DNA of 64,000 nucleotides from Paenisporosarcina sp050269735 (GTDB lineage Bacteria; Bacillota; Bacilli; Bacillales_A; Planococcaceae), in NCBI RefSeq assembly GCF_050269735.1, contig NZ_JBNNIX010000003.1, positions 186,001-250,000 on the forward strand. The letters are read 5' to 3'. Numbering within the stretch: the first letter of the stretch is position 1; the number at the start of each line of letters is the position of its first letter. A program made the position numbers and the translations under genes. Of this stretch, positions 17,155 through 25,538 are shown in pieces. The notes below the pieces were generated by a model. It was not told the origin of the DNA and did no database searches. It saw only the letters and a program-made list of their open reading frames with translations.

Positions 17155-17269
17155 TGTCTAGCTCCGAGTGCCAGCCTACATCTAAGCTTCAGGTCCTCAA
17201 GTGAAAGCACGCTTTCCCATCGGACCTTCCAGCGCCGGCGTTGGACTGGATTGTCACTCTACGCTTTTC
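17155..17269 (+). repeat. Dispersed repeat family 1, copy 1
   Basis: About 115 bp beginning TGTCTAGCTCC and ending ACGCTTTTC, with the shared blocks CTAAGCTTCAG and ACCTTCCAGCGCCGG, and an internal palindrome GAAAGC-AC-GCTTTC. A second copy in opposite orientation is at 46769-46866. It fills most of the gap between hemE and hmoB; no gene is present in this gap. Confidence 0.75.
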
Positions 17270-17436
17270 GTTATATTCGTTCTAAATATAGACGTTCTCT
17301 AGACTATTGTATAGATTTCAGATGCAATTGTCATAGAAATGCCTTGATTCGTAGACATTCTTTTGACAAAGTGTTGTTTCGAGCGCTTTTGACTGGGGAA
17401 GATTATAATGTACATATAGATACGGAGGGATTTTGA

Positions 17437-17958
17437 ATGAACATTTACTTAACATCAGGTACACCTGAATTCATGGATTCTTTGAAGGAAAAACATGCGG
17501 GAGAAAAGATGCTAGTCCTACACGGTGAAGGTAACGCCGTCCTGTTACATGAAACGAGTGGCAAAACGGTTTTCCAAACTCCTCGAAAATATGAAGTCAT
17601 CGACTCTTCTGGTGAACTGAGTGAGCAAGGCTACTTCGTATTCAACAATATTCCAGTTACAGACGAAGGGCGTCCAATTTTTGAACACCGCTTCACCAAT
17701 CGTCCTCGTGCCATAGAGAACGAACCAGGATTTATTGCCATCCGCGTGATGCGTCCATTAGATTCAGACACATACATTATTTTGACGGAATGGACAGGAG
17801 CTAGTTCATTCGAAGCGTGGCAAAATTCACAAGCTTATAGCAAGGCTCACGAGAAACGTGGTACAGAGGATGGCATTGATAAACGTCCTAATATTTTCTC
17901 GAGCGCTTCATATGTAACGACATATAAAACAGCGAAAAAAGCTGACGGAGCTCTTTAA
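17437..17958 (+). CDS. hmoB: Haem-degrading monooxygenase HmoB
   Basis: This 173-residue protein resembles B. subtilis HmoB (YhgC), an IsdG-like enzyme that opens haem and frees iron. The C-terminal half is an antibiotic-biosynthesis-monooxygenase fold (FIAIRVMRPLDSDTYIILTEW, then SFEAWQNSQAY with conserved Trp and Asn). The N-terminal half is a degenerate copy typical of HmoB. A CGGAGGG site is close to the ATG. It is divergent from hemE, as in B. subtilis, linking haem turnover with synthesis. Possible promoter elements are TTGACT at 17389 and TACATA at 17411, or the TATAAT at 17404. Confidence 0.9.
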   Translation: MNIYLTSGTPEFMDSLKEKHAGEKMLVLHGEGNAVLLHETSGKTVFQTPRKYEVIDSSGELSEQGYFVFNNIPVTDEGRPIFEHRFTNRPRAIENEPGFIAIRVMRPLDSDTYIILTEWTGASSFEAWQNSQAYSKAHEKRGTEDGIDKRPNIFSSASYVTTYKTAKKADGAL

Positions 17959-17968
17959 ACTCACACGA

Positions 17969-18004
17969 AAAGCGCCATTCCCTGGGGAATCGACGCTTTT
18001 TTTC
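17969..18004 (+). terminator. Terminator of hmoB
   Basis: AAAGCG-CC-ATTCC-N3-GGAAT-CGA-CGCTTTTTTT, 11 bases after the hmoB stop. Confidence 0.8.
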
Positions 18005-18026
18005 TTTGAAAAAAGTTTGTGAAATA

Positions 18027-18101
18027 TTTATCGCTCATTTGGAAGGATTTATCGCTCAAACTGGTGATTTATCGTACATATGCAACACTTTATCGCTCAA
18101 A
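18027..18101. repeat. Array B: ~21-bp-period repeat (core TTTATCGCTCAAA)
   Basis: Copies of TTTATCGCTC(AAA) start at 18027, 18048, 18068 and 18089, so the spacings are 21, 20 and 21. The third copy is altered to TTTATCGTACA. The array begins 23 bases after the hmoB terminator and lies between the convergent hmoB and Mn-catalase genes. Confidence 0.85.
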
Positions 18102-18147
18102 CACGTTTCACAAGCAAGTTAACTTCATGATACGCTCAATGAATGCA

Positions 18148-19041
18148 CTACATATTGGCCAGTAATCGTTTCGCGATTTGTTGATATTCATCCGGTCCGA
18201 TACCTGGTGCAAACTCTTCTGGTAAATCATCAAGATCAGGAATCGGCCCACCTTTAGGAATACCATCTTGAACAACAAGTGGCTGTCCATTCAATGGATT
18301 ATCCCCTTTCCAAATGGAACGAATATCTTTATACTGCCCTTCATCATTCCATGTAAAAAGAACATTGCCTAACCCACGATCTTCAAATTTCACCGCATGA
18401 TCAAATTTCCGATTATCCAAATTTGGAATCGGAAGCATTTTCGTTATGTCGACTCCTGTTGCCATTTCAATGGCTTTCGCATATGCAAGCACGTGCGTAC
18501 CACCGCGGACAAGTAAATAACCTATCATTTCACGCGCAGTTTCATGATTCGTCATTTCATACACACGCATCTTATGTGTTCTTGCTCCACACTCAAGGAA
18601 GAAGTTATGCAATAGGTCCAACACTAAGTTCCCACTTGAAAACACATAGTCACCACGCCAAGGATTGCCCATAGAATCGCCAGCCATTGAGGTCTGTGCG
18701 GTTGCTATGAGGGCATAAGTATTGCGTTGATTCTTACCATTCTGCAATGGCGTCAAATCCGGATCACCAGCAAAAGAGGTTCCTTTTTGCAAGATATTGA
18801 TGGTGTTCGACACCAATTCAACATGACCAAATTCTTCAGCGGTAATACTTGCTACCAAATCATAAAACGGTTTGAATTTCGTTTTTTGCCGAAAATTGAA
18901 AGACTGATACATATAGTTATTCAAGGTCGACATTTCACCAAATTTTCCGCCCAATAATTCCTGAACGGCTGCAGCCGCGTTGGCGTCCCCATATTCCGGT
19001 ATCGGCAACTCGATTGCCAGCCTGTTTACACGTTTAAACAT
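18148..19041 (-). CDS. Manganese catalase family protein
   Basis: The start is the ATG at 19041 after AGAAGGAG, giving 297 residues. The ferritin-like bundle carries di-manganese ligands at E36 (KFGEMST), E70 and H73 (AEEFGHVE), and later a second Glu and His pair (LECGARTHKM and RGGTHVLAYAKA). It breaks down hydrogen peroxide without haem; length is typical of the family. Relatives include spore coat CotJC and B. subtilis YdbD; which applies here is unclear. The DUF2642 gene lies 82 bases upstream in the same direction and may be cotranscribed. Confidence 0.9.
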   Translation of the reverse strand: MFKRVNRLAIELPIPEYGDANAAAAVQELLGGKFGEMSTLNNYMYQSFNFRQKTKFKPFYDLVASITAEEFGHVELVSNTINILQKGTSFAGDPDLTPLQNGKNQRNTYALIATAQTSMAGDSMGNPWRGDYVFSSGNLVLDLLHNFFLECGARTHKMRVYEMTNHETAREMIGYLLVRGGTHVLAYAKAIEMATGVDITKMLPIPNLDNRKFDHAVKFEDRGLGNVLFTWNDEGQYKDIRSIWKGDNPLNGQPLVVQDGIPKGGPIPDLDDLPEEFAPGIGPDEYQQIAKRLLANM

Positions 19042-19123
19042 GGAATCTCCTTCTCTCACATTTTATGAATTCGACACTTTCTGATTATGTTTATGACTGT
19101 CAGGAAGTGAATATGTTCATTTT

Positions 19124-19357
19124 CTATTTATGAGAAGCCGGAGACACCCAAATAATTTGTTGAATTCGGACGTAAAATGGCGTACCATTCGTTTCCACAA
19201 CCACGTGATCTGGCATTACTTCTTTAAGAACACCTTTTACTACACTATTATTTGATAATTGGACAACAATTCTTCCACCTACAACTGACGCTAACGTCTG
19301 GTATACGTAAGGATCAAAATTGCTCACAAATTCTACAGACGGCTGTTGATCATTCAT
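19124..19357 (-). CDS. DUF2642 (YuzF-like) small protein
   Basis: This 77-residue protein has the Sm-like small-barrel pattern of DUF2642: VGGRIVVQLSNNSVVKGVLKEVMPDHVVVE, then a YVRIQQIIWV strand. It resembles B. subtilis YuzF, whose function is unknown; some DUF2642 proteins are linked with sporulation. It precedes the Mn-catalase gene in the same direction. Confidence 0.8.
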   Translation of the reverse strand: MNDQQPSVEFVSNFDPYVYQTLASVVGGRIVVQLSNNSVVKGVLKEVMPDHVVVETNGTPFYVRIQQIIWVSPASHK

Positions 19358-19513
19358 TCATGCCACACTCCTTTCAATCAATACCCATATTGTATGGAGA
19401 CTGTTGAGCAAAGGTGCTAAGTAATTTCTCTCCTTAGTATGTGGCAATCTGAACCAGTTGGCTTTGATGAAACAATCAGTTAAAGAGATGAATTTCTCCA
19501 TCAGAATGCTTGT

Positions 19514-19981
19514 TTAAACAGTTTCTCTCATTTGAATTTCTGCTAGTATCTTTAATTCATTTGAACGGGAAACAATAAATTTCTTCATGTAGTTTTCTAG
19601 AAACAATTTGTCCGCTATTCTTCCAATAATGCCTAAAGGGGCCTCGTAAGCAAAGGTATCTTTCATCATTGTACCGTAATGGATTTCCGTAAATTCGTGT
19701 GTATGAGTAAACGATTGAAAAGCTCCGTTGACTTGGACATCAATAAAAAAATCGGGTCTGACCATCTCTGTAACTTTGGCAGTTAACCTCTGTCTCACTC
19801 CAAAATGAGTGGCTTCCCATGTAACACAATCACCCTTTTCCAACAATCCTGACATCACGCCATCAACAGCCACTTCTTTCGTTTGAGAAGTTGATTGCAT
19901 GTGCACTTCAACGTTTCTGGCAAGATCGAAACACACGTCAATCGGTGCTTTTATGTAAGTAATGTGCTCGAAAACCGGCAT
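19514..19981 (-). CDS. SRPBCC (START-like) ligand-binding protein
   Basis: This 155-residue protein begins MPVFEHITYIKAPIDVCFDL, the usual first strand and helix of the SRPBCC/polyketide-cyclase fold, and ends with the long C-terminal helix that closes the hydrophobic pocket. No catalytic residues can be named; such proteins bind lipids or other hydrophobic ligands. It stands alone, about 290 bases from the divergent yhaA gene. Confidence 0.8.
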   Translation of the reverse strand: MPVFEHITYIKAPIDVCFDLARNVEVHMQSTSQTKEVAVDGVMSGLLEKGDCVTWEATHFGVRQRLTAKVTEMVRPDFFIDVQVNGAFQSFTHTHEFTEIHYGTMMKDTFAYEAPLGIIGRIADKLFLENYMKKFIVSRSNELKILAEIQMRETV

Positions 19982-20200
19982 TCTAAGACACTCCTTTTCT
20001 GAAAATCAGTTCTTATCAGAGTAATTTCCTATCACTTATTGTTTAAACAGCAGCTGCTTTTCTTCAATTGACACATCCTAGTGTGGCTAAAGAATAGACA
20101 ATTTATTTGAATCTTGCTTTAACGATTTCTCTCGCTGGCGGGATGTTTTCTCCGTCTTAAGACGGAATTTTTGCTGTTTGTTGAATTTATGAAACTGCAA

Positions 20201-20229
20201 TTGTTTAGAAGTATCCCCAATGATATAAT
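20201..20229 (+). promoter_or_regulatory. Sigma-A promoter of yhaA
   Basis: TTGTTT at 20201-20206 and TATAAT at 20224-20229 are separated by 17 bases, and TGA just before the -10 gives an extended -10. The start codon is 44 bases downstream. A CCGTCTTAAGACGG palindrome with a T run (about 20149-20171) lies just upstream and could terminate or bind a regulator. Confidence 0.7.
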
Positions 20230-20272
20230 AACAAACATTCAAACTATTTCGACATTCGAAAGGAGAATTTTT

Positions 20273-21442
20273 GTGAAGAATCAATTATTTGAAAAACTGG
20301 ATGCAGCATTTGAGGAAATGCTCGTCATACGCAGACATTTACATATGCATCCTGAAGTTTCTTTTCAGGAGACAAATACAGCAAAATACATTCAAGACTT
20401 TTATGCGGATTTAGGGATTGAGTTTACAGCAAATGTTGGCGGGAATGGCGTAGTAGCAAGAGTAAAAGGTGCTTTCCCAGGTAAAACAGTTGCCCTACGT
20501 GCCGATTTCGATGCACTGCCTATCCAGGATGAAAAAGAGGTATCTTATAAATCGACAGTACCTGGCGTCATGCATGCCTGCGGTCACGATGGTCATACTG
20601 CTACGTTATTAGTCCTTGGAAAAACGTTGCATCAGATGCGCGAACAACTTGCCGGTGAATACGTGCTCATTCACCAACATGCAGAAGAATATGCGCCTGG
20701 TGGAGCGCAGCCAATGATTGAAGCGGGTTGCCTAGAAGGTGTTGATGCAATTTTCGGGACACACTTATGGTCATTGACTCCTGCAGGAACAATTGAATAC
20801 AGGGTCGGACCTGTAATGGCAGCTGCTGATCGTTTTGAAATTACAATTCAAGGTCGTGGAGGACACGGAGCCAGCCCTCATCAAACGAAAGATGCCATTG
20901 TCATCGGTGCGCAACTCGTCACCAACCTGCAACAAGTTGTTTCACGTCGCGTAAGTCCTGTAGAATCGGCCGTTTTATCTGTGGGCACTTTTGTAGCGGA
21001 AAATGCATTCAATGTCATAGCGGATTCCGCAAAATTAATCGGAACCGTCCGTACATTCAATCCTGAAGTCCGTGATCTTGTTGAAAAAGAAATGGAACGT
21101 GTCATTCAAGGAACATGCCATTCAAATGATTGCACTTACGAATTTTTATATGAACGTGGTTACAATGCTGTCGTTAACCACGCTGAAGAAACTCATTTCC
21201 TGAAAGAACTGGCTGAACTTGTGCCAGGTGTAAATAAAGTGCGTGAAACTGAACAGCATATGGGTGGCGAAGATTTTGGTTACTATTTGGAAAAAGTTCC
21301 GGGTACATTTTTCTTTACAGGGGCCCAGCCTAAGGGAGAAGTATTCCCTCATCATCATCCAAAATTTGATTTCGATGAAAGTGCCATGTTAATCGCCGCA
21401 AAAACTTTAGGTGCAGCAGTAGTAGACTATCAAGACAAATAA
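20273..21442 (+). CDS. yhaA: M20-family amidohydrolase YhaA
   Basis: I set the start at a GTG (20273) after AAAGGAGA, giving 389 residues beginning MKNQLFEKLDAAFEEM. Metal-binding motifs of peptidase family M20D are present: MHACGHDGHTA, HQHAEEYAPGG (catalytic Glu) and the C-terminal HHHPKFDFDE. The lid domain starts near GRGGHGASPHQTKDA. Relatives hydrolyse N-acyl amino acids or hippurate-like compounds; the substrate is unknown. The location near ecsAB matches B. subtilis yhaA. It has a strong extended -10 promoter and its own terminator. Confidence 0.9.
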   Translation: MKNQLFEKLDAAFEEMLVIRRHLHMHPEVSFQETNTAKYIQDFYADLGIEFTANVGGNGVVARVKGAFPGKTVALRADFDALPIQDEKEVSYKSTVPGVMHACGHDGHTATLLVLGKTLHQMREQLAGEYVLIHQHAEEYAPGGAQPMIEAGCLEGVDAIFGTHLWSLTPAGTIEYRVGPVMAAADRFEITIQGRGGHGASPHQTKDAIVIGAQLVTNLQQVVSRRVSPVESAVLSVGTFVAENAFNVIADSAKLIGTVRTFNPEVRDLVEKEMERVIQGTCHSNDCTYEFLYERGYNAVVNHAEETHFLKELAELVPGVNKVRETEQHMGGEDFGYYLEKVPGTFFFTGAQPKGEVFPHHHPKFDFDESAMLIAAKTLGAAVVDYQDK

Positions 21443-21493
21443 TAAATGATCCTCATAAACAATGGTGAAATGCAATTAATATACTTTCAACAT

Positions 21494-21516
21494 CAAGCTA
21501 CTTCTACAGCGAAGTA
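21494..21516 (+). terminator. Terminator of yhaA
   Basis: AAGCTACTTC-TACAGC-GAAGTAGCTT followed by TTTTC. Confidence 0.9.
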
Positions 21517-21615
21517 GCTTTTTTCTTACGTCTGAATTGCGCTTATCTGCCAAACATCGCATATTCACCAGGATTAGGCATATTATTGTAAGACCATGTC
21601 TAATTGGAGGTTGCG

Positions 21616-22008
21616 ATGAGAAGGTCAAACAACGGAATACTGCTGCTTGGTTTCTTATTTATCAGTCTGGTTATCGTCATTATTATCCTCTCGTCTTTGA
21701 CCGGAGAATCCGATCAGGACCTTTATTTGCGTGATGTGAAAGAAGTGGAGTCTGTCACCAGTAAAATGATTGAGACGAACTTCCAGCAAGAATTGATTAC
21801 TTCACTTAAAAACGAAGGATATAAACCTACGGGAAGCATTGCGTACACGATTTTCAGTATGGATAAAAAAAAATTAACAATCGTTCTGCATGGAATCGAT
21901 ACGAGTCGAAGAAAAGCAGAAAACTACATACAAGATCTTACAAACCAACTTTCCACTTCAATTGGTCTCGGAACTTTTGATGTAACTGTGGTCGAAGACA
22001 AAGATTGA
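21616..22008 (+). CDS. Single-pass membrane protein, unknown
   Basis: An ATG at 21616, six bases after TTGGAGG, gives 130 residues. After the short basic start MRRSNNG, residues 8-26 form one membrane helix. The remaining about 100 residues are outside or inside the membrane, depending on topology, and are mixed alpha/beta (for example YTIFSMDKKKLTIVLHGID). I do not recognise the family. It precedes the DUF3298 gene by 26 bases and is probably in the same operon. Confidence 0.65.
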   Translation: MRRSNNGILLLGFLFISLVIVIIILSSLTGESDQDLYLRDVKEVESVTSKMIETNFQQELITSLKNEGYKPTGSIAYTIFSMDKKKLTIVLHGIDTSRRKAENYIQDLTNQLSTSIGLGTFDVTVVEDKD

Positions 22009-22034
22009 CCCTCATTTTGAGAAAGGATGAATGA

Positions 22035-22643
22035 ATGGATTTACCGGTAGCGATTGGACACAAAATTCTTCAAAAAAAATCACCCAAAATTAACGTATAC
22101 TATCCTTTTGTAATTGGCCTAGCCAATCCCCAAGCGGAATTGAAGATAAACTCCGCCATTGTCTCAACGTTAAATCAAACAATGGTCGAGCTTGGATATC
22201 ATGAACCAAGTCTACAAGAAATGGTTGGAGAATTTGAAATCAAAACAAACGAACGCAATATACTAAGTTTGACTTTAACCGTTTATGCATTTACTGGCGG
22301 TGCTCACGGCATGACCATTGTCAAAGCACTATCCTTTGATGTGACAACTGGAAAACAGTATGAATTAAAGGACTTATTCAAACCTGATAGTGATTACGTT
22401 ACGGTTTTATCAAAAATAATCGGACAGAAAATCAAAGATTGGGATATTGATTTGCTGGAACCGTTCACTAAAATCAGACCTGACCAAGATTTCTACTTTG
22501 CAGATCATTCACTGGTCATTTACTTCCAACTCTACGAAATCACACCTTACGTTTGGGGCTTCCCATACTTCCCTATTCCAATACTCGACATCCAAGATAT
22601 CATTCAGCCAGATGGTCCACTCGAAAAATTATTGCCGTTCTGA
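22035..22643 (+). CDS. DUF3298 (RsiV/PdaC-type) protein without signal peptide
   Basis: This 202-residue protein carries the DUF4163-DUF3298 arrangement seen in the outer domains of RsiV and PdaC. The motif YAFTGGAHGMT and the segment VTTGKQYELKDLF are diagnostic, and the end is PYVWGFPYFPIPILD. Unlike those exported proteins it has no signal peptide or membrane anchor. It may rely on the preceding membrane protein or act in the cytosol. Function unknown. Confidence 0.75.
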   Translation: MDLPVAIGHKILQKKSPKINVYYPFVIGLANPQAELKINSAIVSTLNQTMVELGYHEPSLQEMVGEFEIKTNERNILSLTLTVYAFTGGAHGMTIVKALSFDVTTGKQYELKDLFKPDSDYVTVLSKIIGQKIKDWDIDLLEPFTKIRPDQDFYFADHSLVIYFQLYEITPYVWGFPYFPIPILDIQDIIQPDGPLEKLLPF

Positions 22644-22707
22644 CCGAACATTTAAATGAAACCTTTTAGGGATTAAAAAATGTGTCACTTGTTTTGAGAA
22701 TGTGGTG

Positions 22708-22800
22708 TTTTCAGACGTCAACCTCGTTTTTTCAGACGTGATGCTTCATTTTTCAGACGTCCTCTCATTTTTTTCAGACGTGAATGTCTAAAAGTCAGAC
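22708..22800. repeat. Array C: 21-bp-period repeat (core TTTTCAGACGT)
   Basis: CAGACG occurs at 22712, 22733, 22754 and 22775, exactly 21 bp apart, each preceded by a run of four to seven T. A fifth degraded copy (GTCAGAC) is at 22796, still in phase. It lies between the convergent DUF3298 gene and ecsB. The rest of the 340-base gap up to the ecsB terminator shows no gene. Confidence 0.9.
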
Positions 22801-22935
22801 TGAGCTTTCAAAACGGAACCAAATGGCAACACATCTTTCACAGAAACACCCACCAAAGCAACATCTGGTGGGGCCATTTGAATGTTTTTAACCTTTAAAT
22901 GGGGCTGTTCGCTTTGCTCGACAGCCATATATGTA

Positions 22936-22984
22936 TAAAAAGGTCTCATAACCCCTTTACAGCGGGCTATGAGACCTTTTTGTT
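22936..22984 (-). terminator. Terminator of ecsB
   Basis: On the minus strand AAAGGTCTCATA and TATGAGACCTTT form the outer stem, with an inner CCC/GGG pair, followed by TTTAT. Confidence 0.88.
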
Positions 22985-22986
22985 TT

Positions 22987-24180
22987 CTATTTGCTCATTC
23001 TTAATGTAATCTCACTAACTACTACGATAATTAGAGGCAAGACTAATAAAATATCTTGCTCCATTCCTGCAATAAGTACAGCAATCAGCACGATGATTGC
23101 TTGCAAAACTTGTACTACTCTTACTAATTTCATTACCGACTGATTACGAGCACTCTCGGTCAAGGGAAAGAGCATATCCATGCGGAATTCACTTGATGAA
23201 GAAAGAGCTTGTTTGATTTGAATAGCGGAAGCAAAAGCCAGCGCACCCACGAAAATCATCACCACAACTGGAATACCGATGAATGCCGCACCTAAAGCTG
23301 ACAGCCCCGTTAAGCGAAGCCATAAATAGAAAGTATCATCTGTGCGTACAAAAGTACGGAATACTAGATAATTTTGTGCTTTTAATTGCTGGAATGGAAT
23401 CATACGATACAGCCAATCCATCCAAGGACGACGATGAATGCTTCCCCGTATATGAGGAACATCCGTGAAATAATTTGCGAAGCGATAAAAACGTAACATA
23501 CGATTTTGTTCTATTTTCACAAAGTGTTCATAAGGAAATGGTTGTCCATTCAGTTGACGATTCCATGCCATAAAGTAAAAGATTACAGGAATAAGCAGTA
23601 ACACTATATATATAGGATTTGTATGAAAAACTGCTGCAAGGACAGCACTCGAAATTAGAGCTCGTACAAAACGATCCCCCAATACCCCTTGTCCCCGATT
23701 CGCCCATCTGAATGCAAACACTACATGAACATTCCACCACTTCAATAATAAGATTGCGATAAACATAACACCAAGTAGCAAAGGTGAAACATCGCTAACT
23801 TGACGCAGTAAAGGAATAGCAATAACAAATGGTAGGACGACGATAAAAAGTTGAGACCAAAAAGTCCAAGATAAAGCTTTTTTCATATAACTCATTAACT
23901 TCGATTCAAGAGGCAACAAATATACTTGGTCCGGTTCACGAATCAAAGTTGTCGGCGAACTGAAAGCAAGTAAAATCCCAATCACAACCGCTACTAACCA
24001 TGTTGCAGGAAAATCATCTGGTGCAGTCTTCAGCCATTCGCTATATTGATAACCACCCGCTCCAAGGACAAAAACAAATACTAGCGCCAGATGCCCCGTA
24101 AACACATATTTCATGTATTTCTGAAGTTCGTTTATGTAATGAAGAAATCGTATTCTCCATACATCATGCAGGTTATTCAT
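22987..24180 (-). CDS. ecsB: ABC transporter membrane subunit EcsB
   Basis: This 397-residue membrane protein follows ecsA with an 8-base overlap. It has about eight membrane helices and the EcsB features: an N-terminal cytosolic start (LHDVWRIRFLHYINELQKYM) and a hydrophobic C-terminus. In B. subtilis the Ecs transporter is needed for normal protein secretion, competence and regulated intramembrane proteolysis by RasP. The third gene, ecsC, is absent, since the operon ends at a terminator right after ecsB. Confidence 0.9.
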   Translation of the reverse strand: MNNLHDVWRIRFLHYINELQKYMKYVFTGHLALVFVFVLGAGGYQYSEWLKTAPDDFPATWLVAVVIGILLAFSSPTTLIREPDQVYLLPLESKLMSYMKKALSWTFWSQLFIVVLPFVIAIPLLRQVSDVSPLLLGVMFIAILLLKWWNVHVVFAFRWANRGQGVLGDRFVRALISSAVLAAVFHTNPIYIVLLLIPVIFYFMAWNRQLNGQPFPYEHFVKIEQNRMLRFYRFANYFTDVPHIRGSIHRRPWMDWLYRMIPFQQLKAQNYLVFRTFVRTDDTFYLWLRLTGLSALGAAFIGIPVVVMIFVGALAFASAIQIKQALSSSSEFRMDMLFPLTESARNQSVMKLVRVVQVLQAIIVLIAVLIAGMEQDILLVLPLIIVVVSEITLRMSK

Positions 24181-24913
24181 GGTCTTGCTCCTTCGTCATT
24201 GCGATGTACAAATCGTCAAGAGTAGCAAGCGGCATATTGAAGGCTGCTCTTAAATCATTCATTGTCCCTTGCGCACGAATGCGTCCATTGTGCAATAACA
24301 ATATACGATCGCAATATCGCTCTGCTGTCGATAAAATATGCGTAGACATGAGGACAGAAGCGCCACTCTGTTTCTTTTCATTCATTTGATCAAGTAACGA
24401 TTGAATCCCGAGAGGATCAAGCCCAACGAAAGGCTCATCGATAATATATAATGAAGGATTTACTAAAAAGGCACACATTATCATAACTTTTTGGCGCATT
24501 CCTTTTGAAAAATGTGACGGGAACCAATTTAAGCGTTTTTCCATCCGGAATTCCTTCAACAATACTTCTGAACGAGCTGCCAAAGTTGCTTCATCTAACC
24601 CGTAGGCCATGGCGGTCAGTTCCAAATGTTCCTTTAATGTCAGTTCGTCATACAATACGGGAGTTTCCGGAATATATGAAAATGATGAACGATAGGCATC
24701 CATATTTTCCTGCATCGTTACTTCGTTCAAACGGATTTCTCCGTCTTTTGGATTCATCAAGCCGATAATATGTTTAATGGTTGTACTTTTCCCTGCCCCG
24801 TTCAGACCGATAAGACCTACTAATTCACCAGGTGCAATTGAAAAGGATAAATCATGAATGACTGGTTTTCGTGTATAGCCACCTGTTACTGCGTTTACTT
24901 CCAATACGTTCAT
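24173..24913 (-). CDS. ecsA: ABC transporter ATP-binding subunit EcsA
   Basis: The start is the ATG at 24913 after AAAGGGG, giving 246 residues (247 in B. subtilis). Walker A is GLNGAGKS (36-43), the signature is HFSKGMRQK, and Walker B is SLYIIDEPFVGLD, with the H-loop in LMSTHIL. It drives the EcsB membrane subunit. The gene is divergent from hit with about 115 bases between them, as in B. subtilis. Confidence 0.93.
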   Translation of the reverse strand: MNVLEVNAVTGGYTRKPVIHDLSFSIAPGELVGLIGLNGAGKSTTIKHIIGLMNPKDGEIRLNEVTMQENMDAYRSSFSYIPETPVLYDELTLKEHLELTAMAYGLDEATLAARSEVLLKEFRMEKRLNWFPSHFSKGMRQKVMIMCAFLVNPSLYIIDEPFVGLDPLGIQSLLDQMNEKKQSGASVLMSTHILSTAERYCDRILLLHNGRIRAQGTMNDLRAAFNMPLATLDDLYIAMTKEQDHE

Positions 24914-25027
24914 CTGATACACCCCTTTTATTCTTTATTTTATCAAAAAAAATGCTGTATGGCTTTTCACTTGTCACTTCTTTGTATGATAAACTTATGA
25001 CCATATCTTGAAAGGACGTGACCCATA

Positions 25028-25453
25028 ATGAGTGAGTGTTTATTTTGTAAAATTGTAGACGGTTCAATTCCTAGTACAAAAGTGTATGAGGACGAGCATG
25101 TATTGGCCTTTATGGATATTATGCCACTAACAAAAGGACATACGTTGTTAATTCCTAAAAAACACCATGAAAATGTATATGACATGTCACCGGAAGAAGC
25201 TGGACAATTATTTTCTGTGGCACCGAAAATTGCTGAATCAATAAAAGCATCTTTTCAACCAGCAGGCATGAATTTATTGAATAATAACGGGGCTCCTGCC
25301 GGTCAGAGTATTTTTCACTTCCATCTTCATTTCATCCCTAGATACGATCAAACGGATGGATTTAAAGCTACTTGGCAAACGAAAGAAAAACAATTTACAA
25401 CTGAAATGTTCGCTGAGTATGCAGAGCAAATCAAATCGAATTTAAGCAAGTAA
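25028..25453 (+). CDS. hit: HIT-family nucleotide hydrolase
   Basis: This 141-residue protein has the histidine triad at H97-x-H99-x-H101 (FHFHLHFIPR), where H99 is the predicted nucleophile, and an N-terminal CLFC with H46-H47 that often binds zinc in HINT-type members. These proteins hydrolyse nucleoside phosphoramidates or dinucleotides. The position opposite ecsA and ahead of trpP is that of B. subtilis hit. The ribosome binding site (GAAAGG) is rather far from the ATG. Confidence 0.9.
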   Translation: MSECLFCKIVDGSIPSTKVYEDEHVLAFMDIMPLTKGHTLLIPKKHHENVYDMSPEEAGQLFSVAPKIAESIKASFQPAGMNLLNNNGAPAGQSIFHFHLHFIPRYDQTDGFKATWQTKEKQFTTEMFAEYAEQIKSNLSK

Positions 25454-25538
25454 ACTTGCAATTATCTGCTTTAGCTTGTAAAATCTTGAGTATGTTTCTC
25501 GCTGTCGATCACAGGATACGCCAGGAGATGCTAAAAAA

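Noticed and set aside
17113..17436. 107-codon plus-strand ORF between hemE and hmoB.
   Set aside because: It runs through dispersed repeat family 1, overlaps the hemE start and lacks a ribosome binding site.
22708..22800. CRISPR-like array.
   Set aside because: Repeat units of about 11-14 bp with 7-10 bp between them, no palindromic 25-37-bp repeat and no cas genes; the period is far too short.
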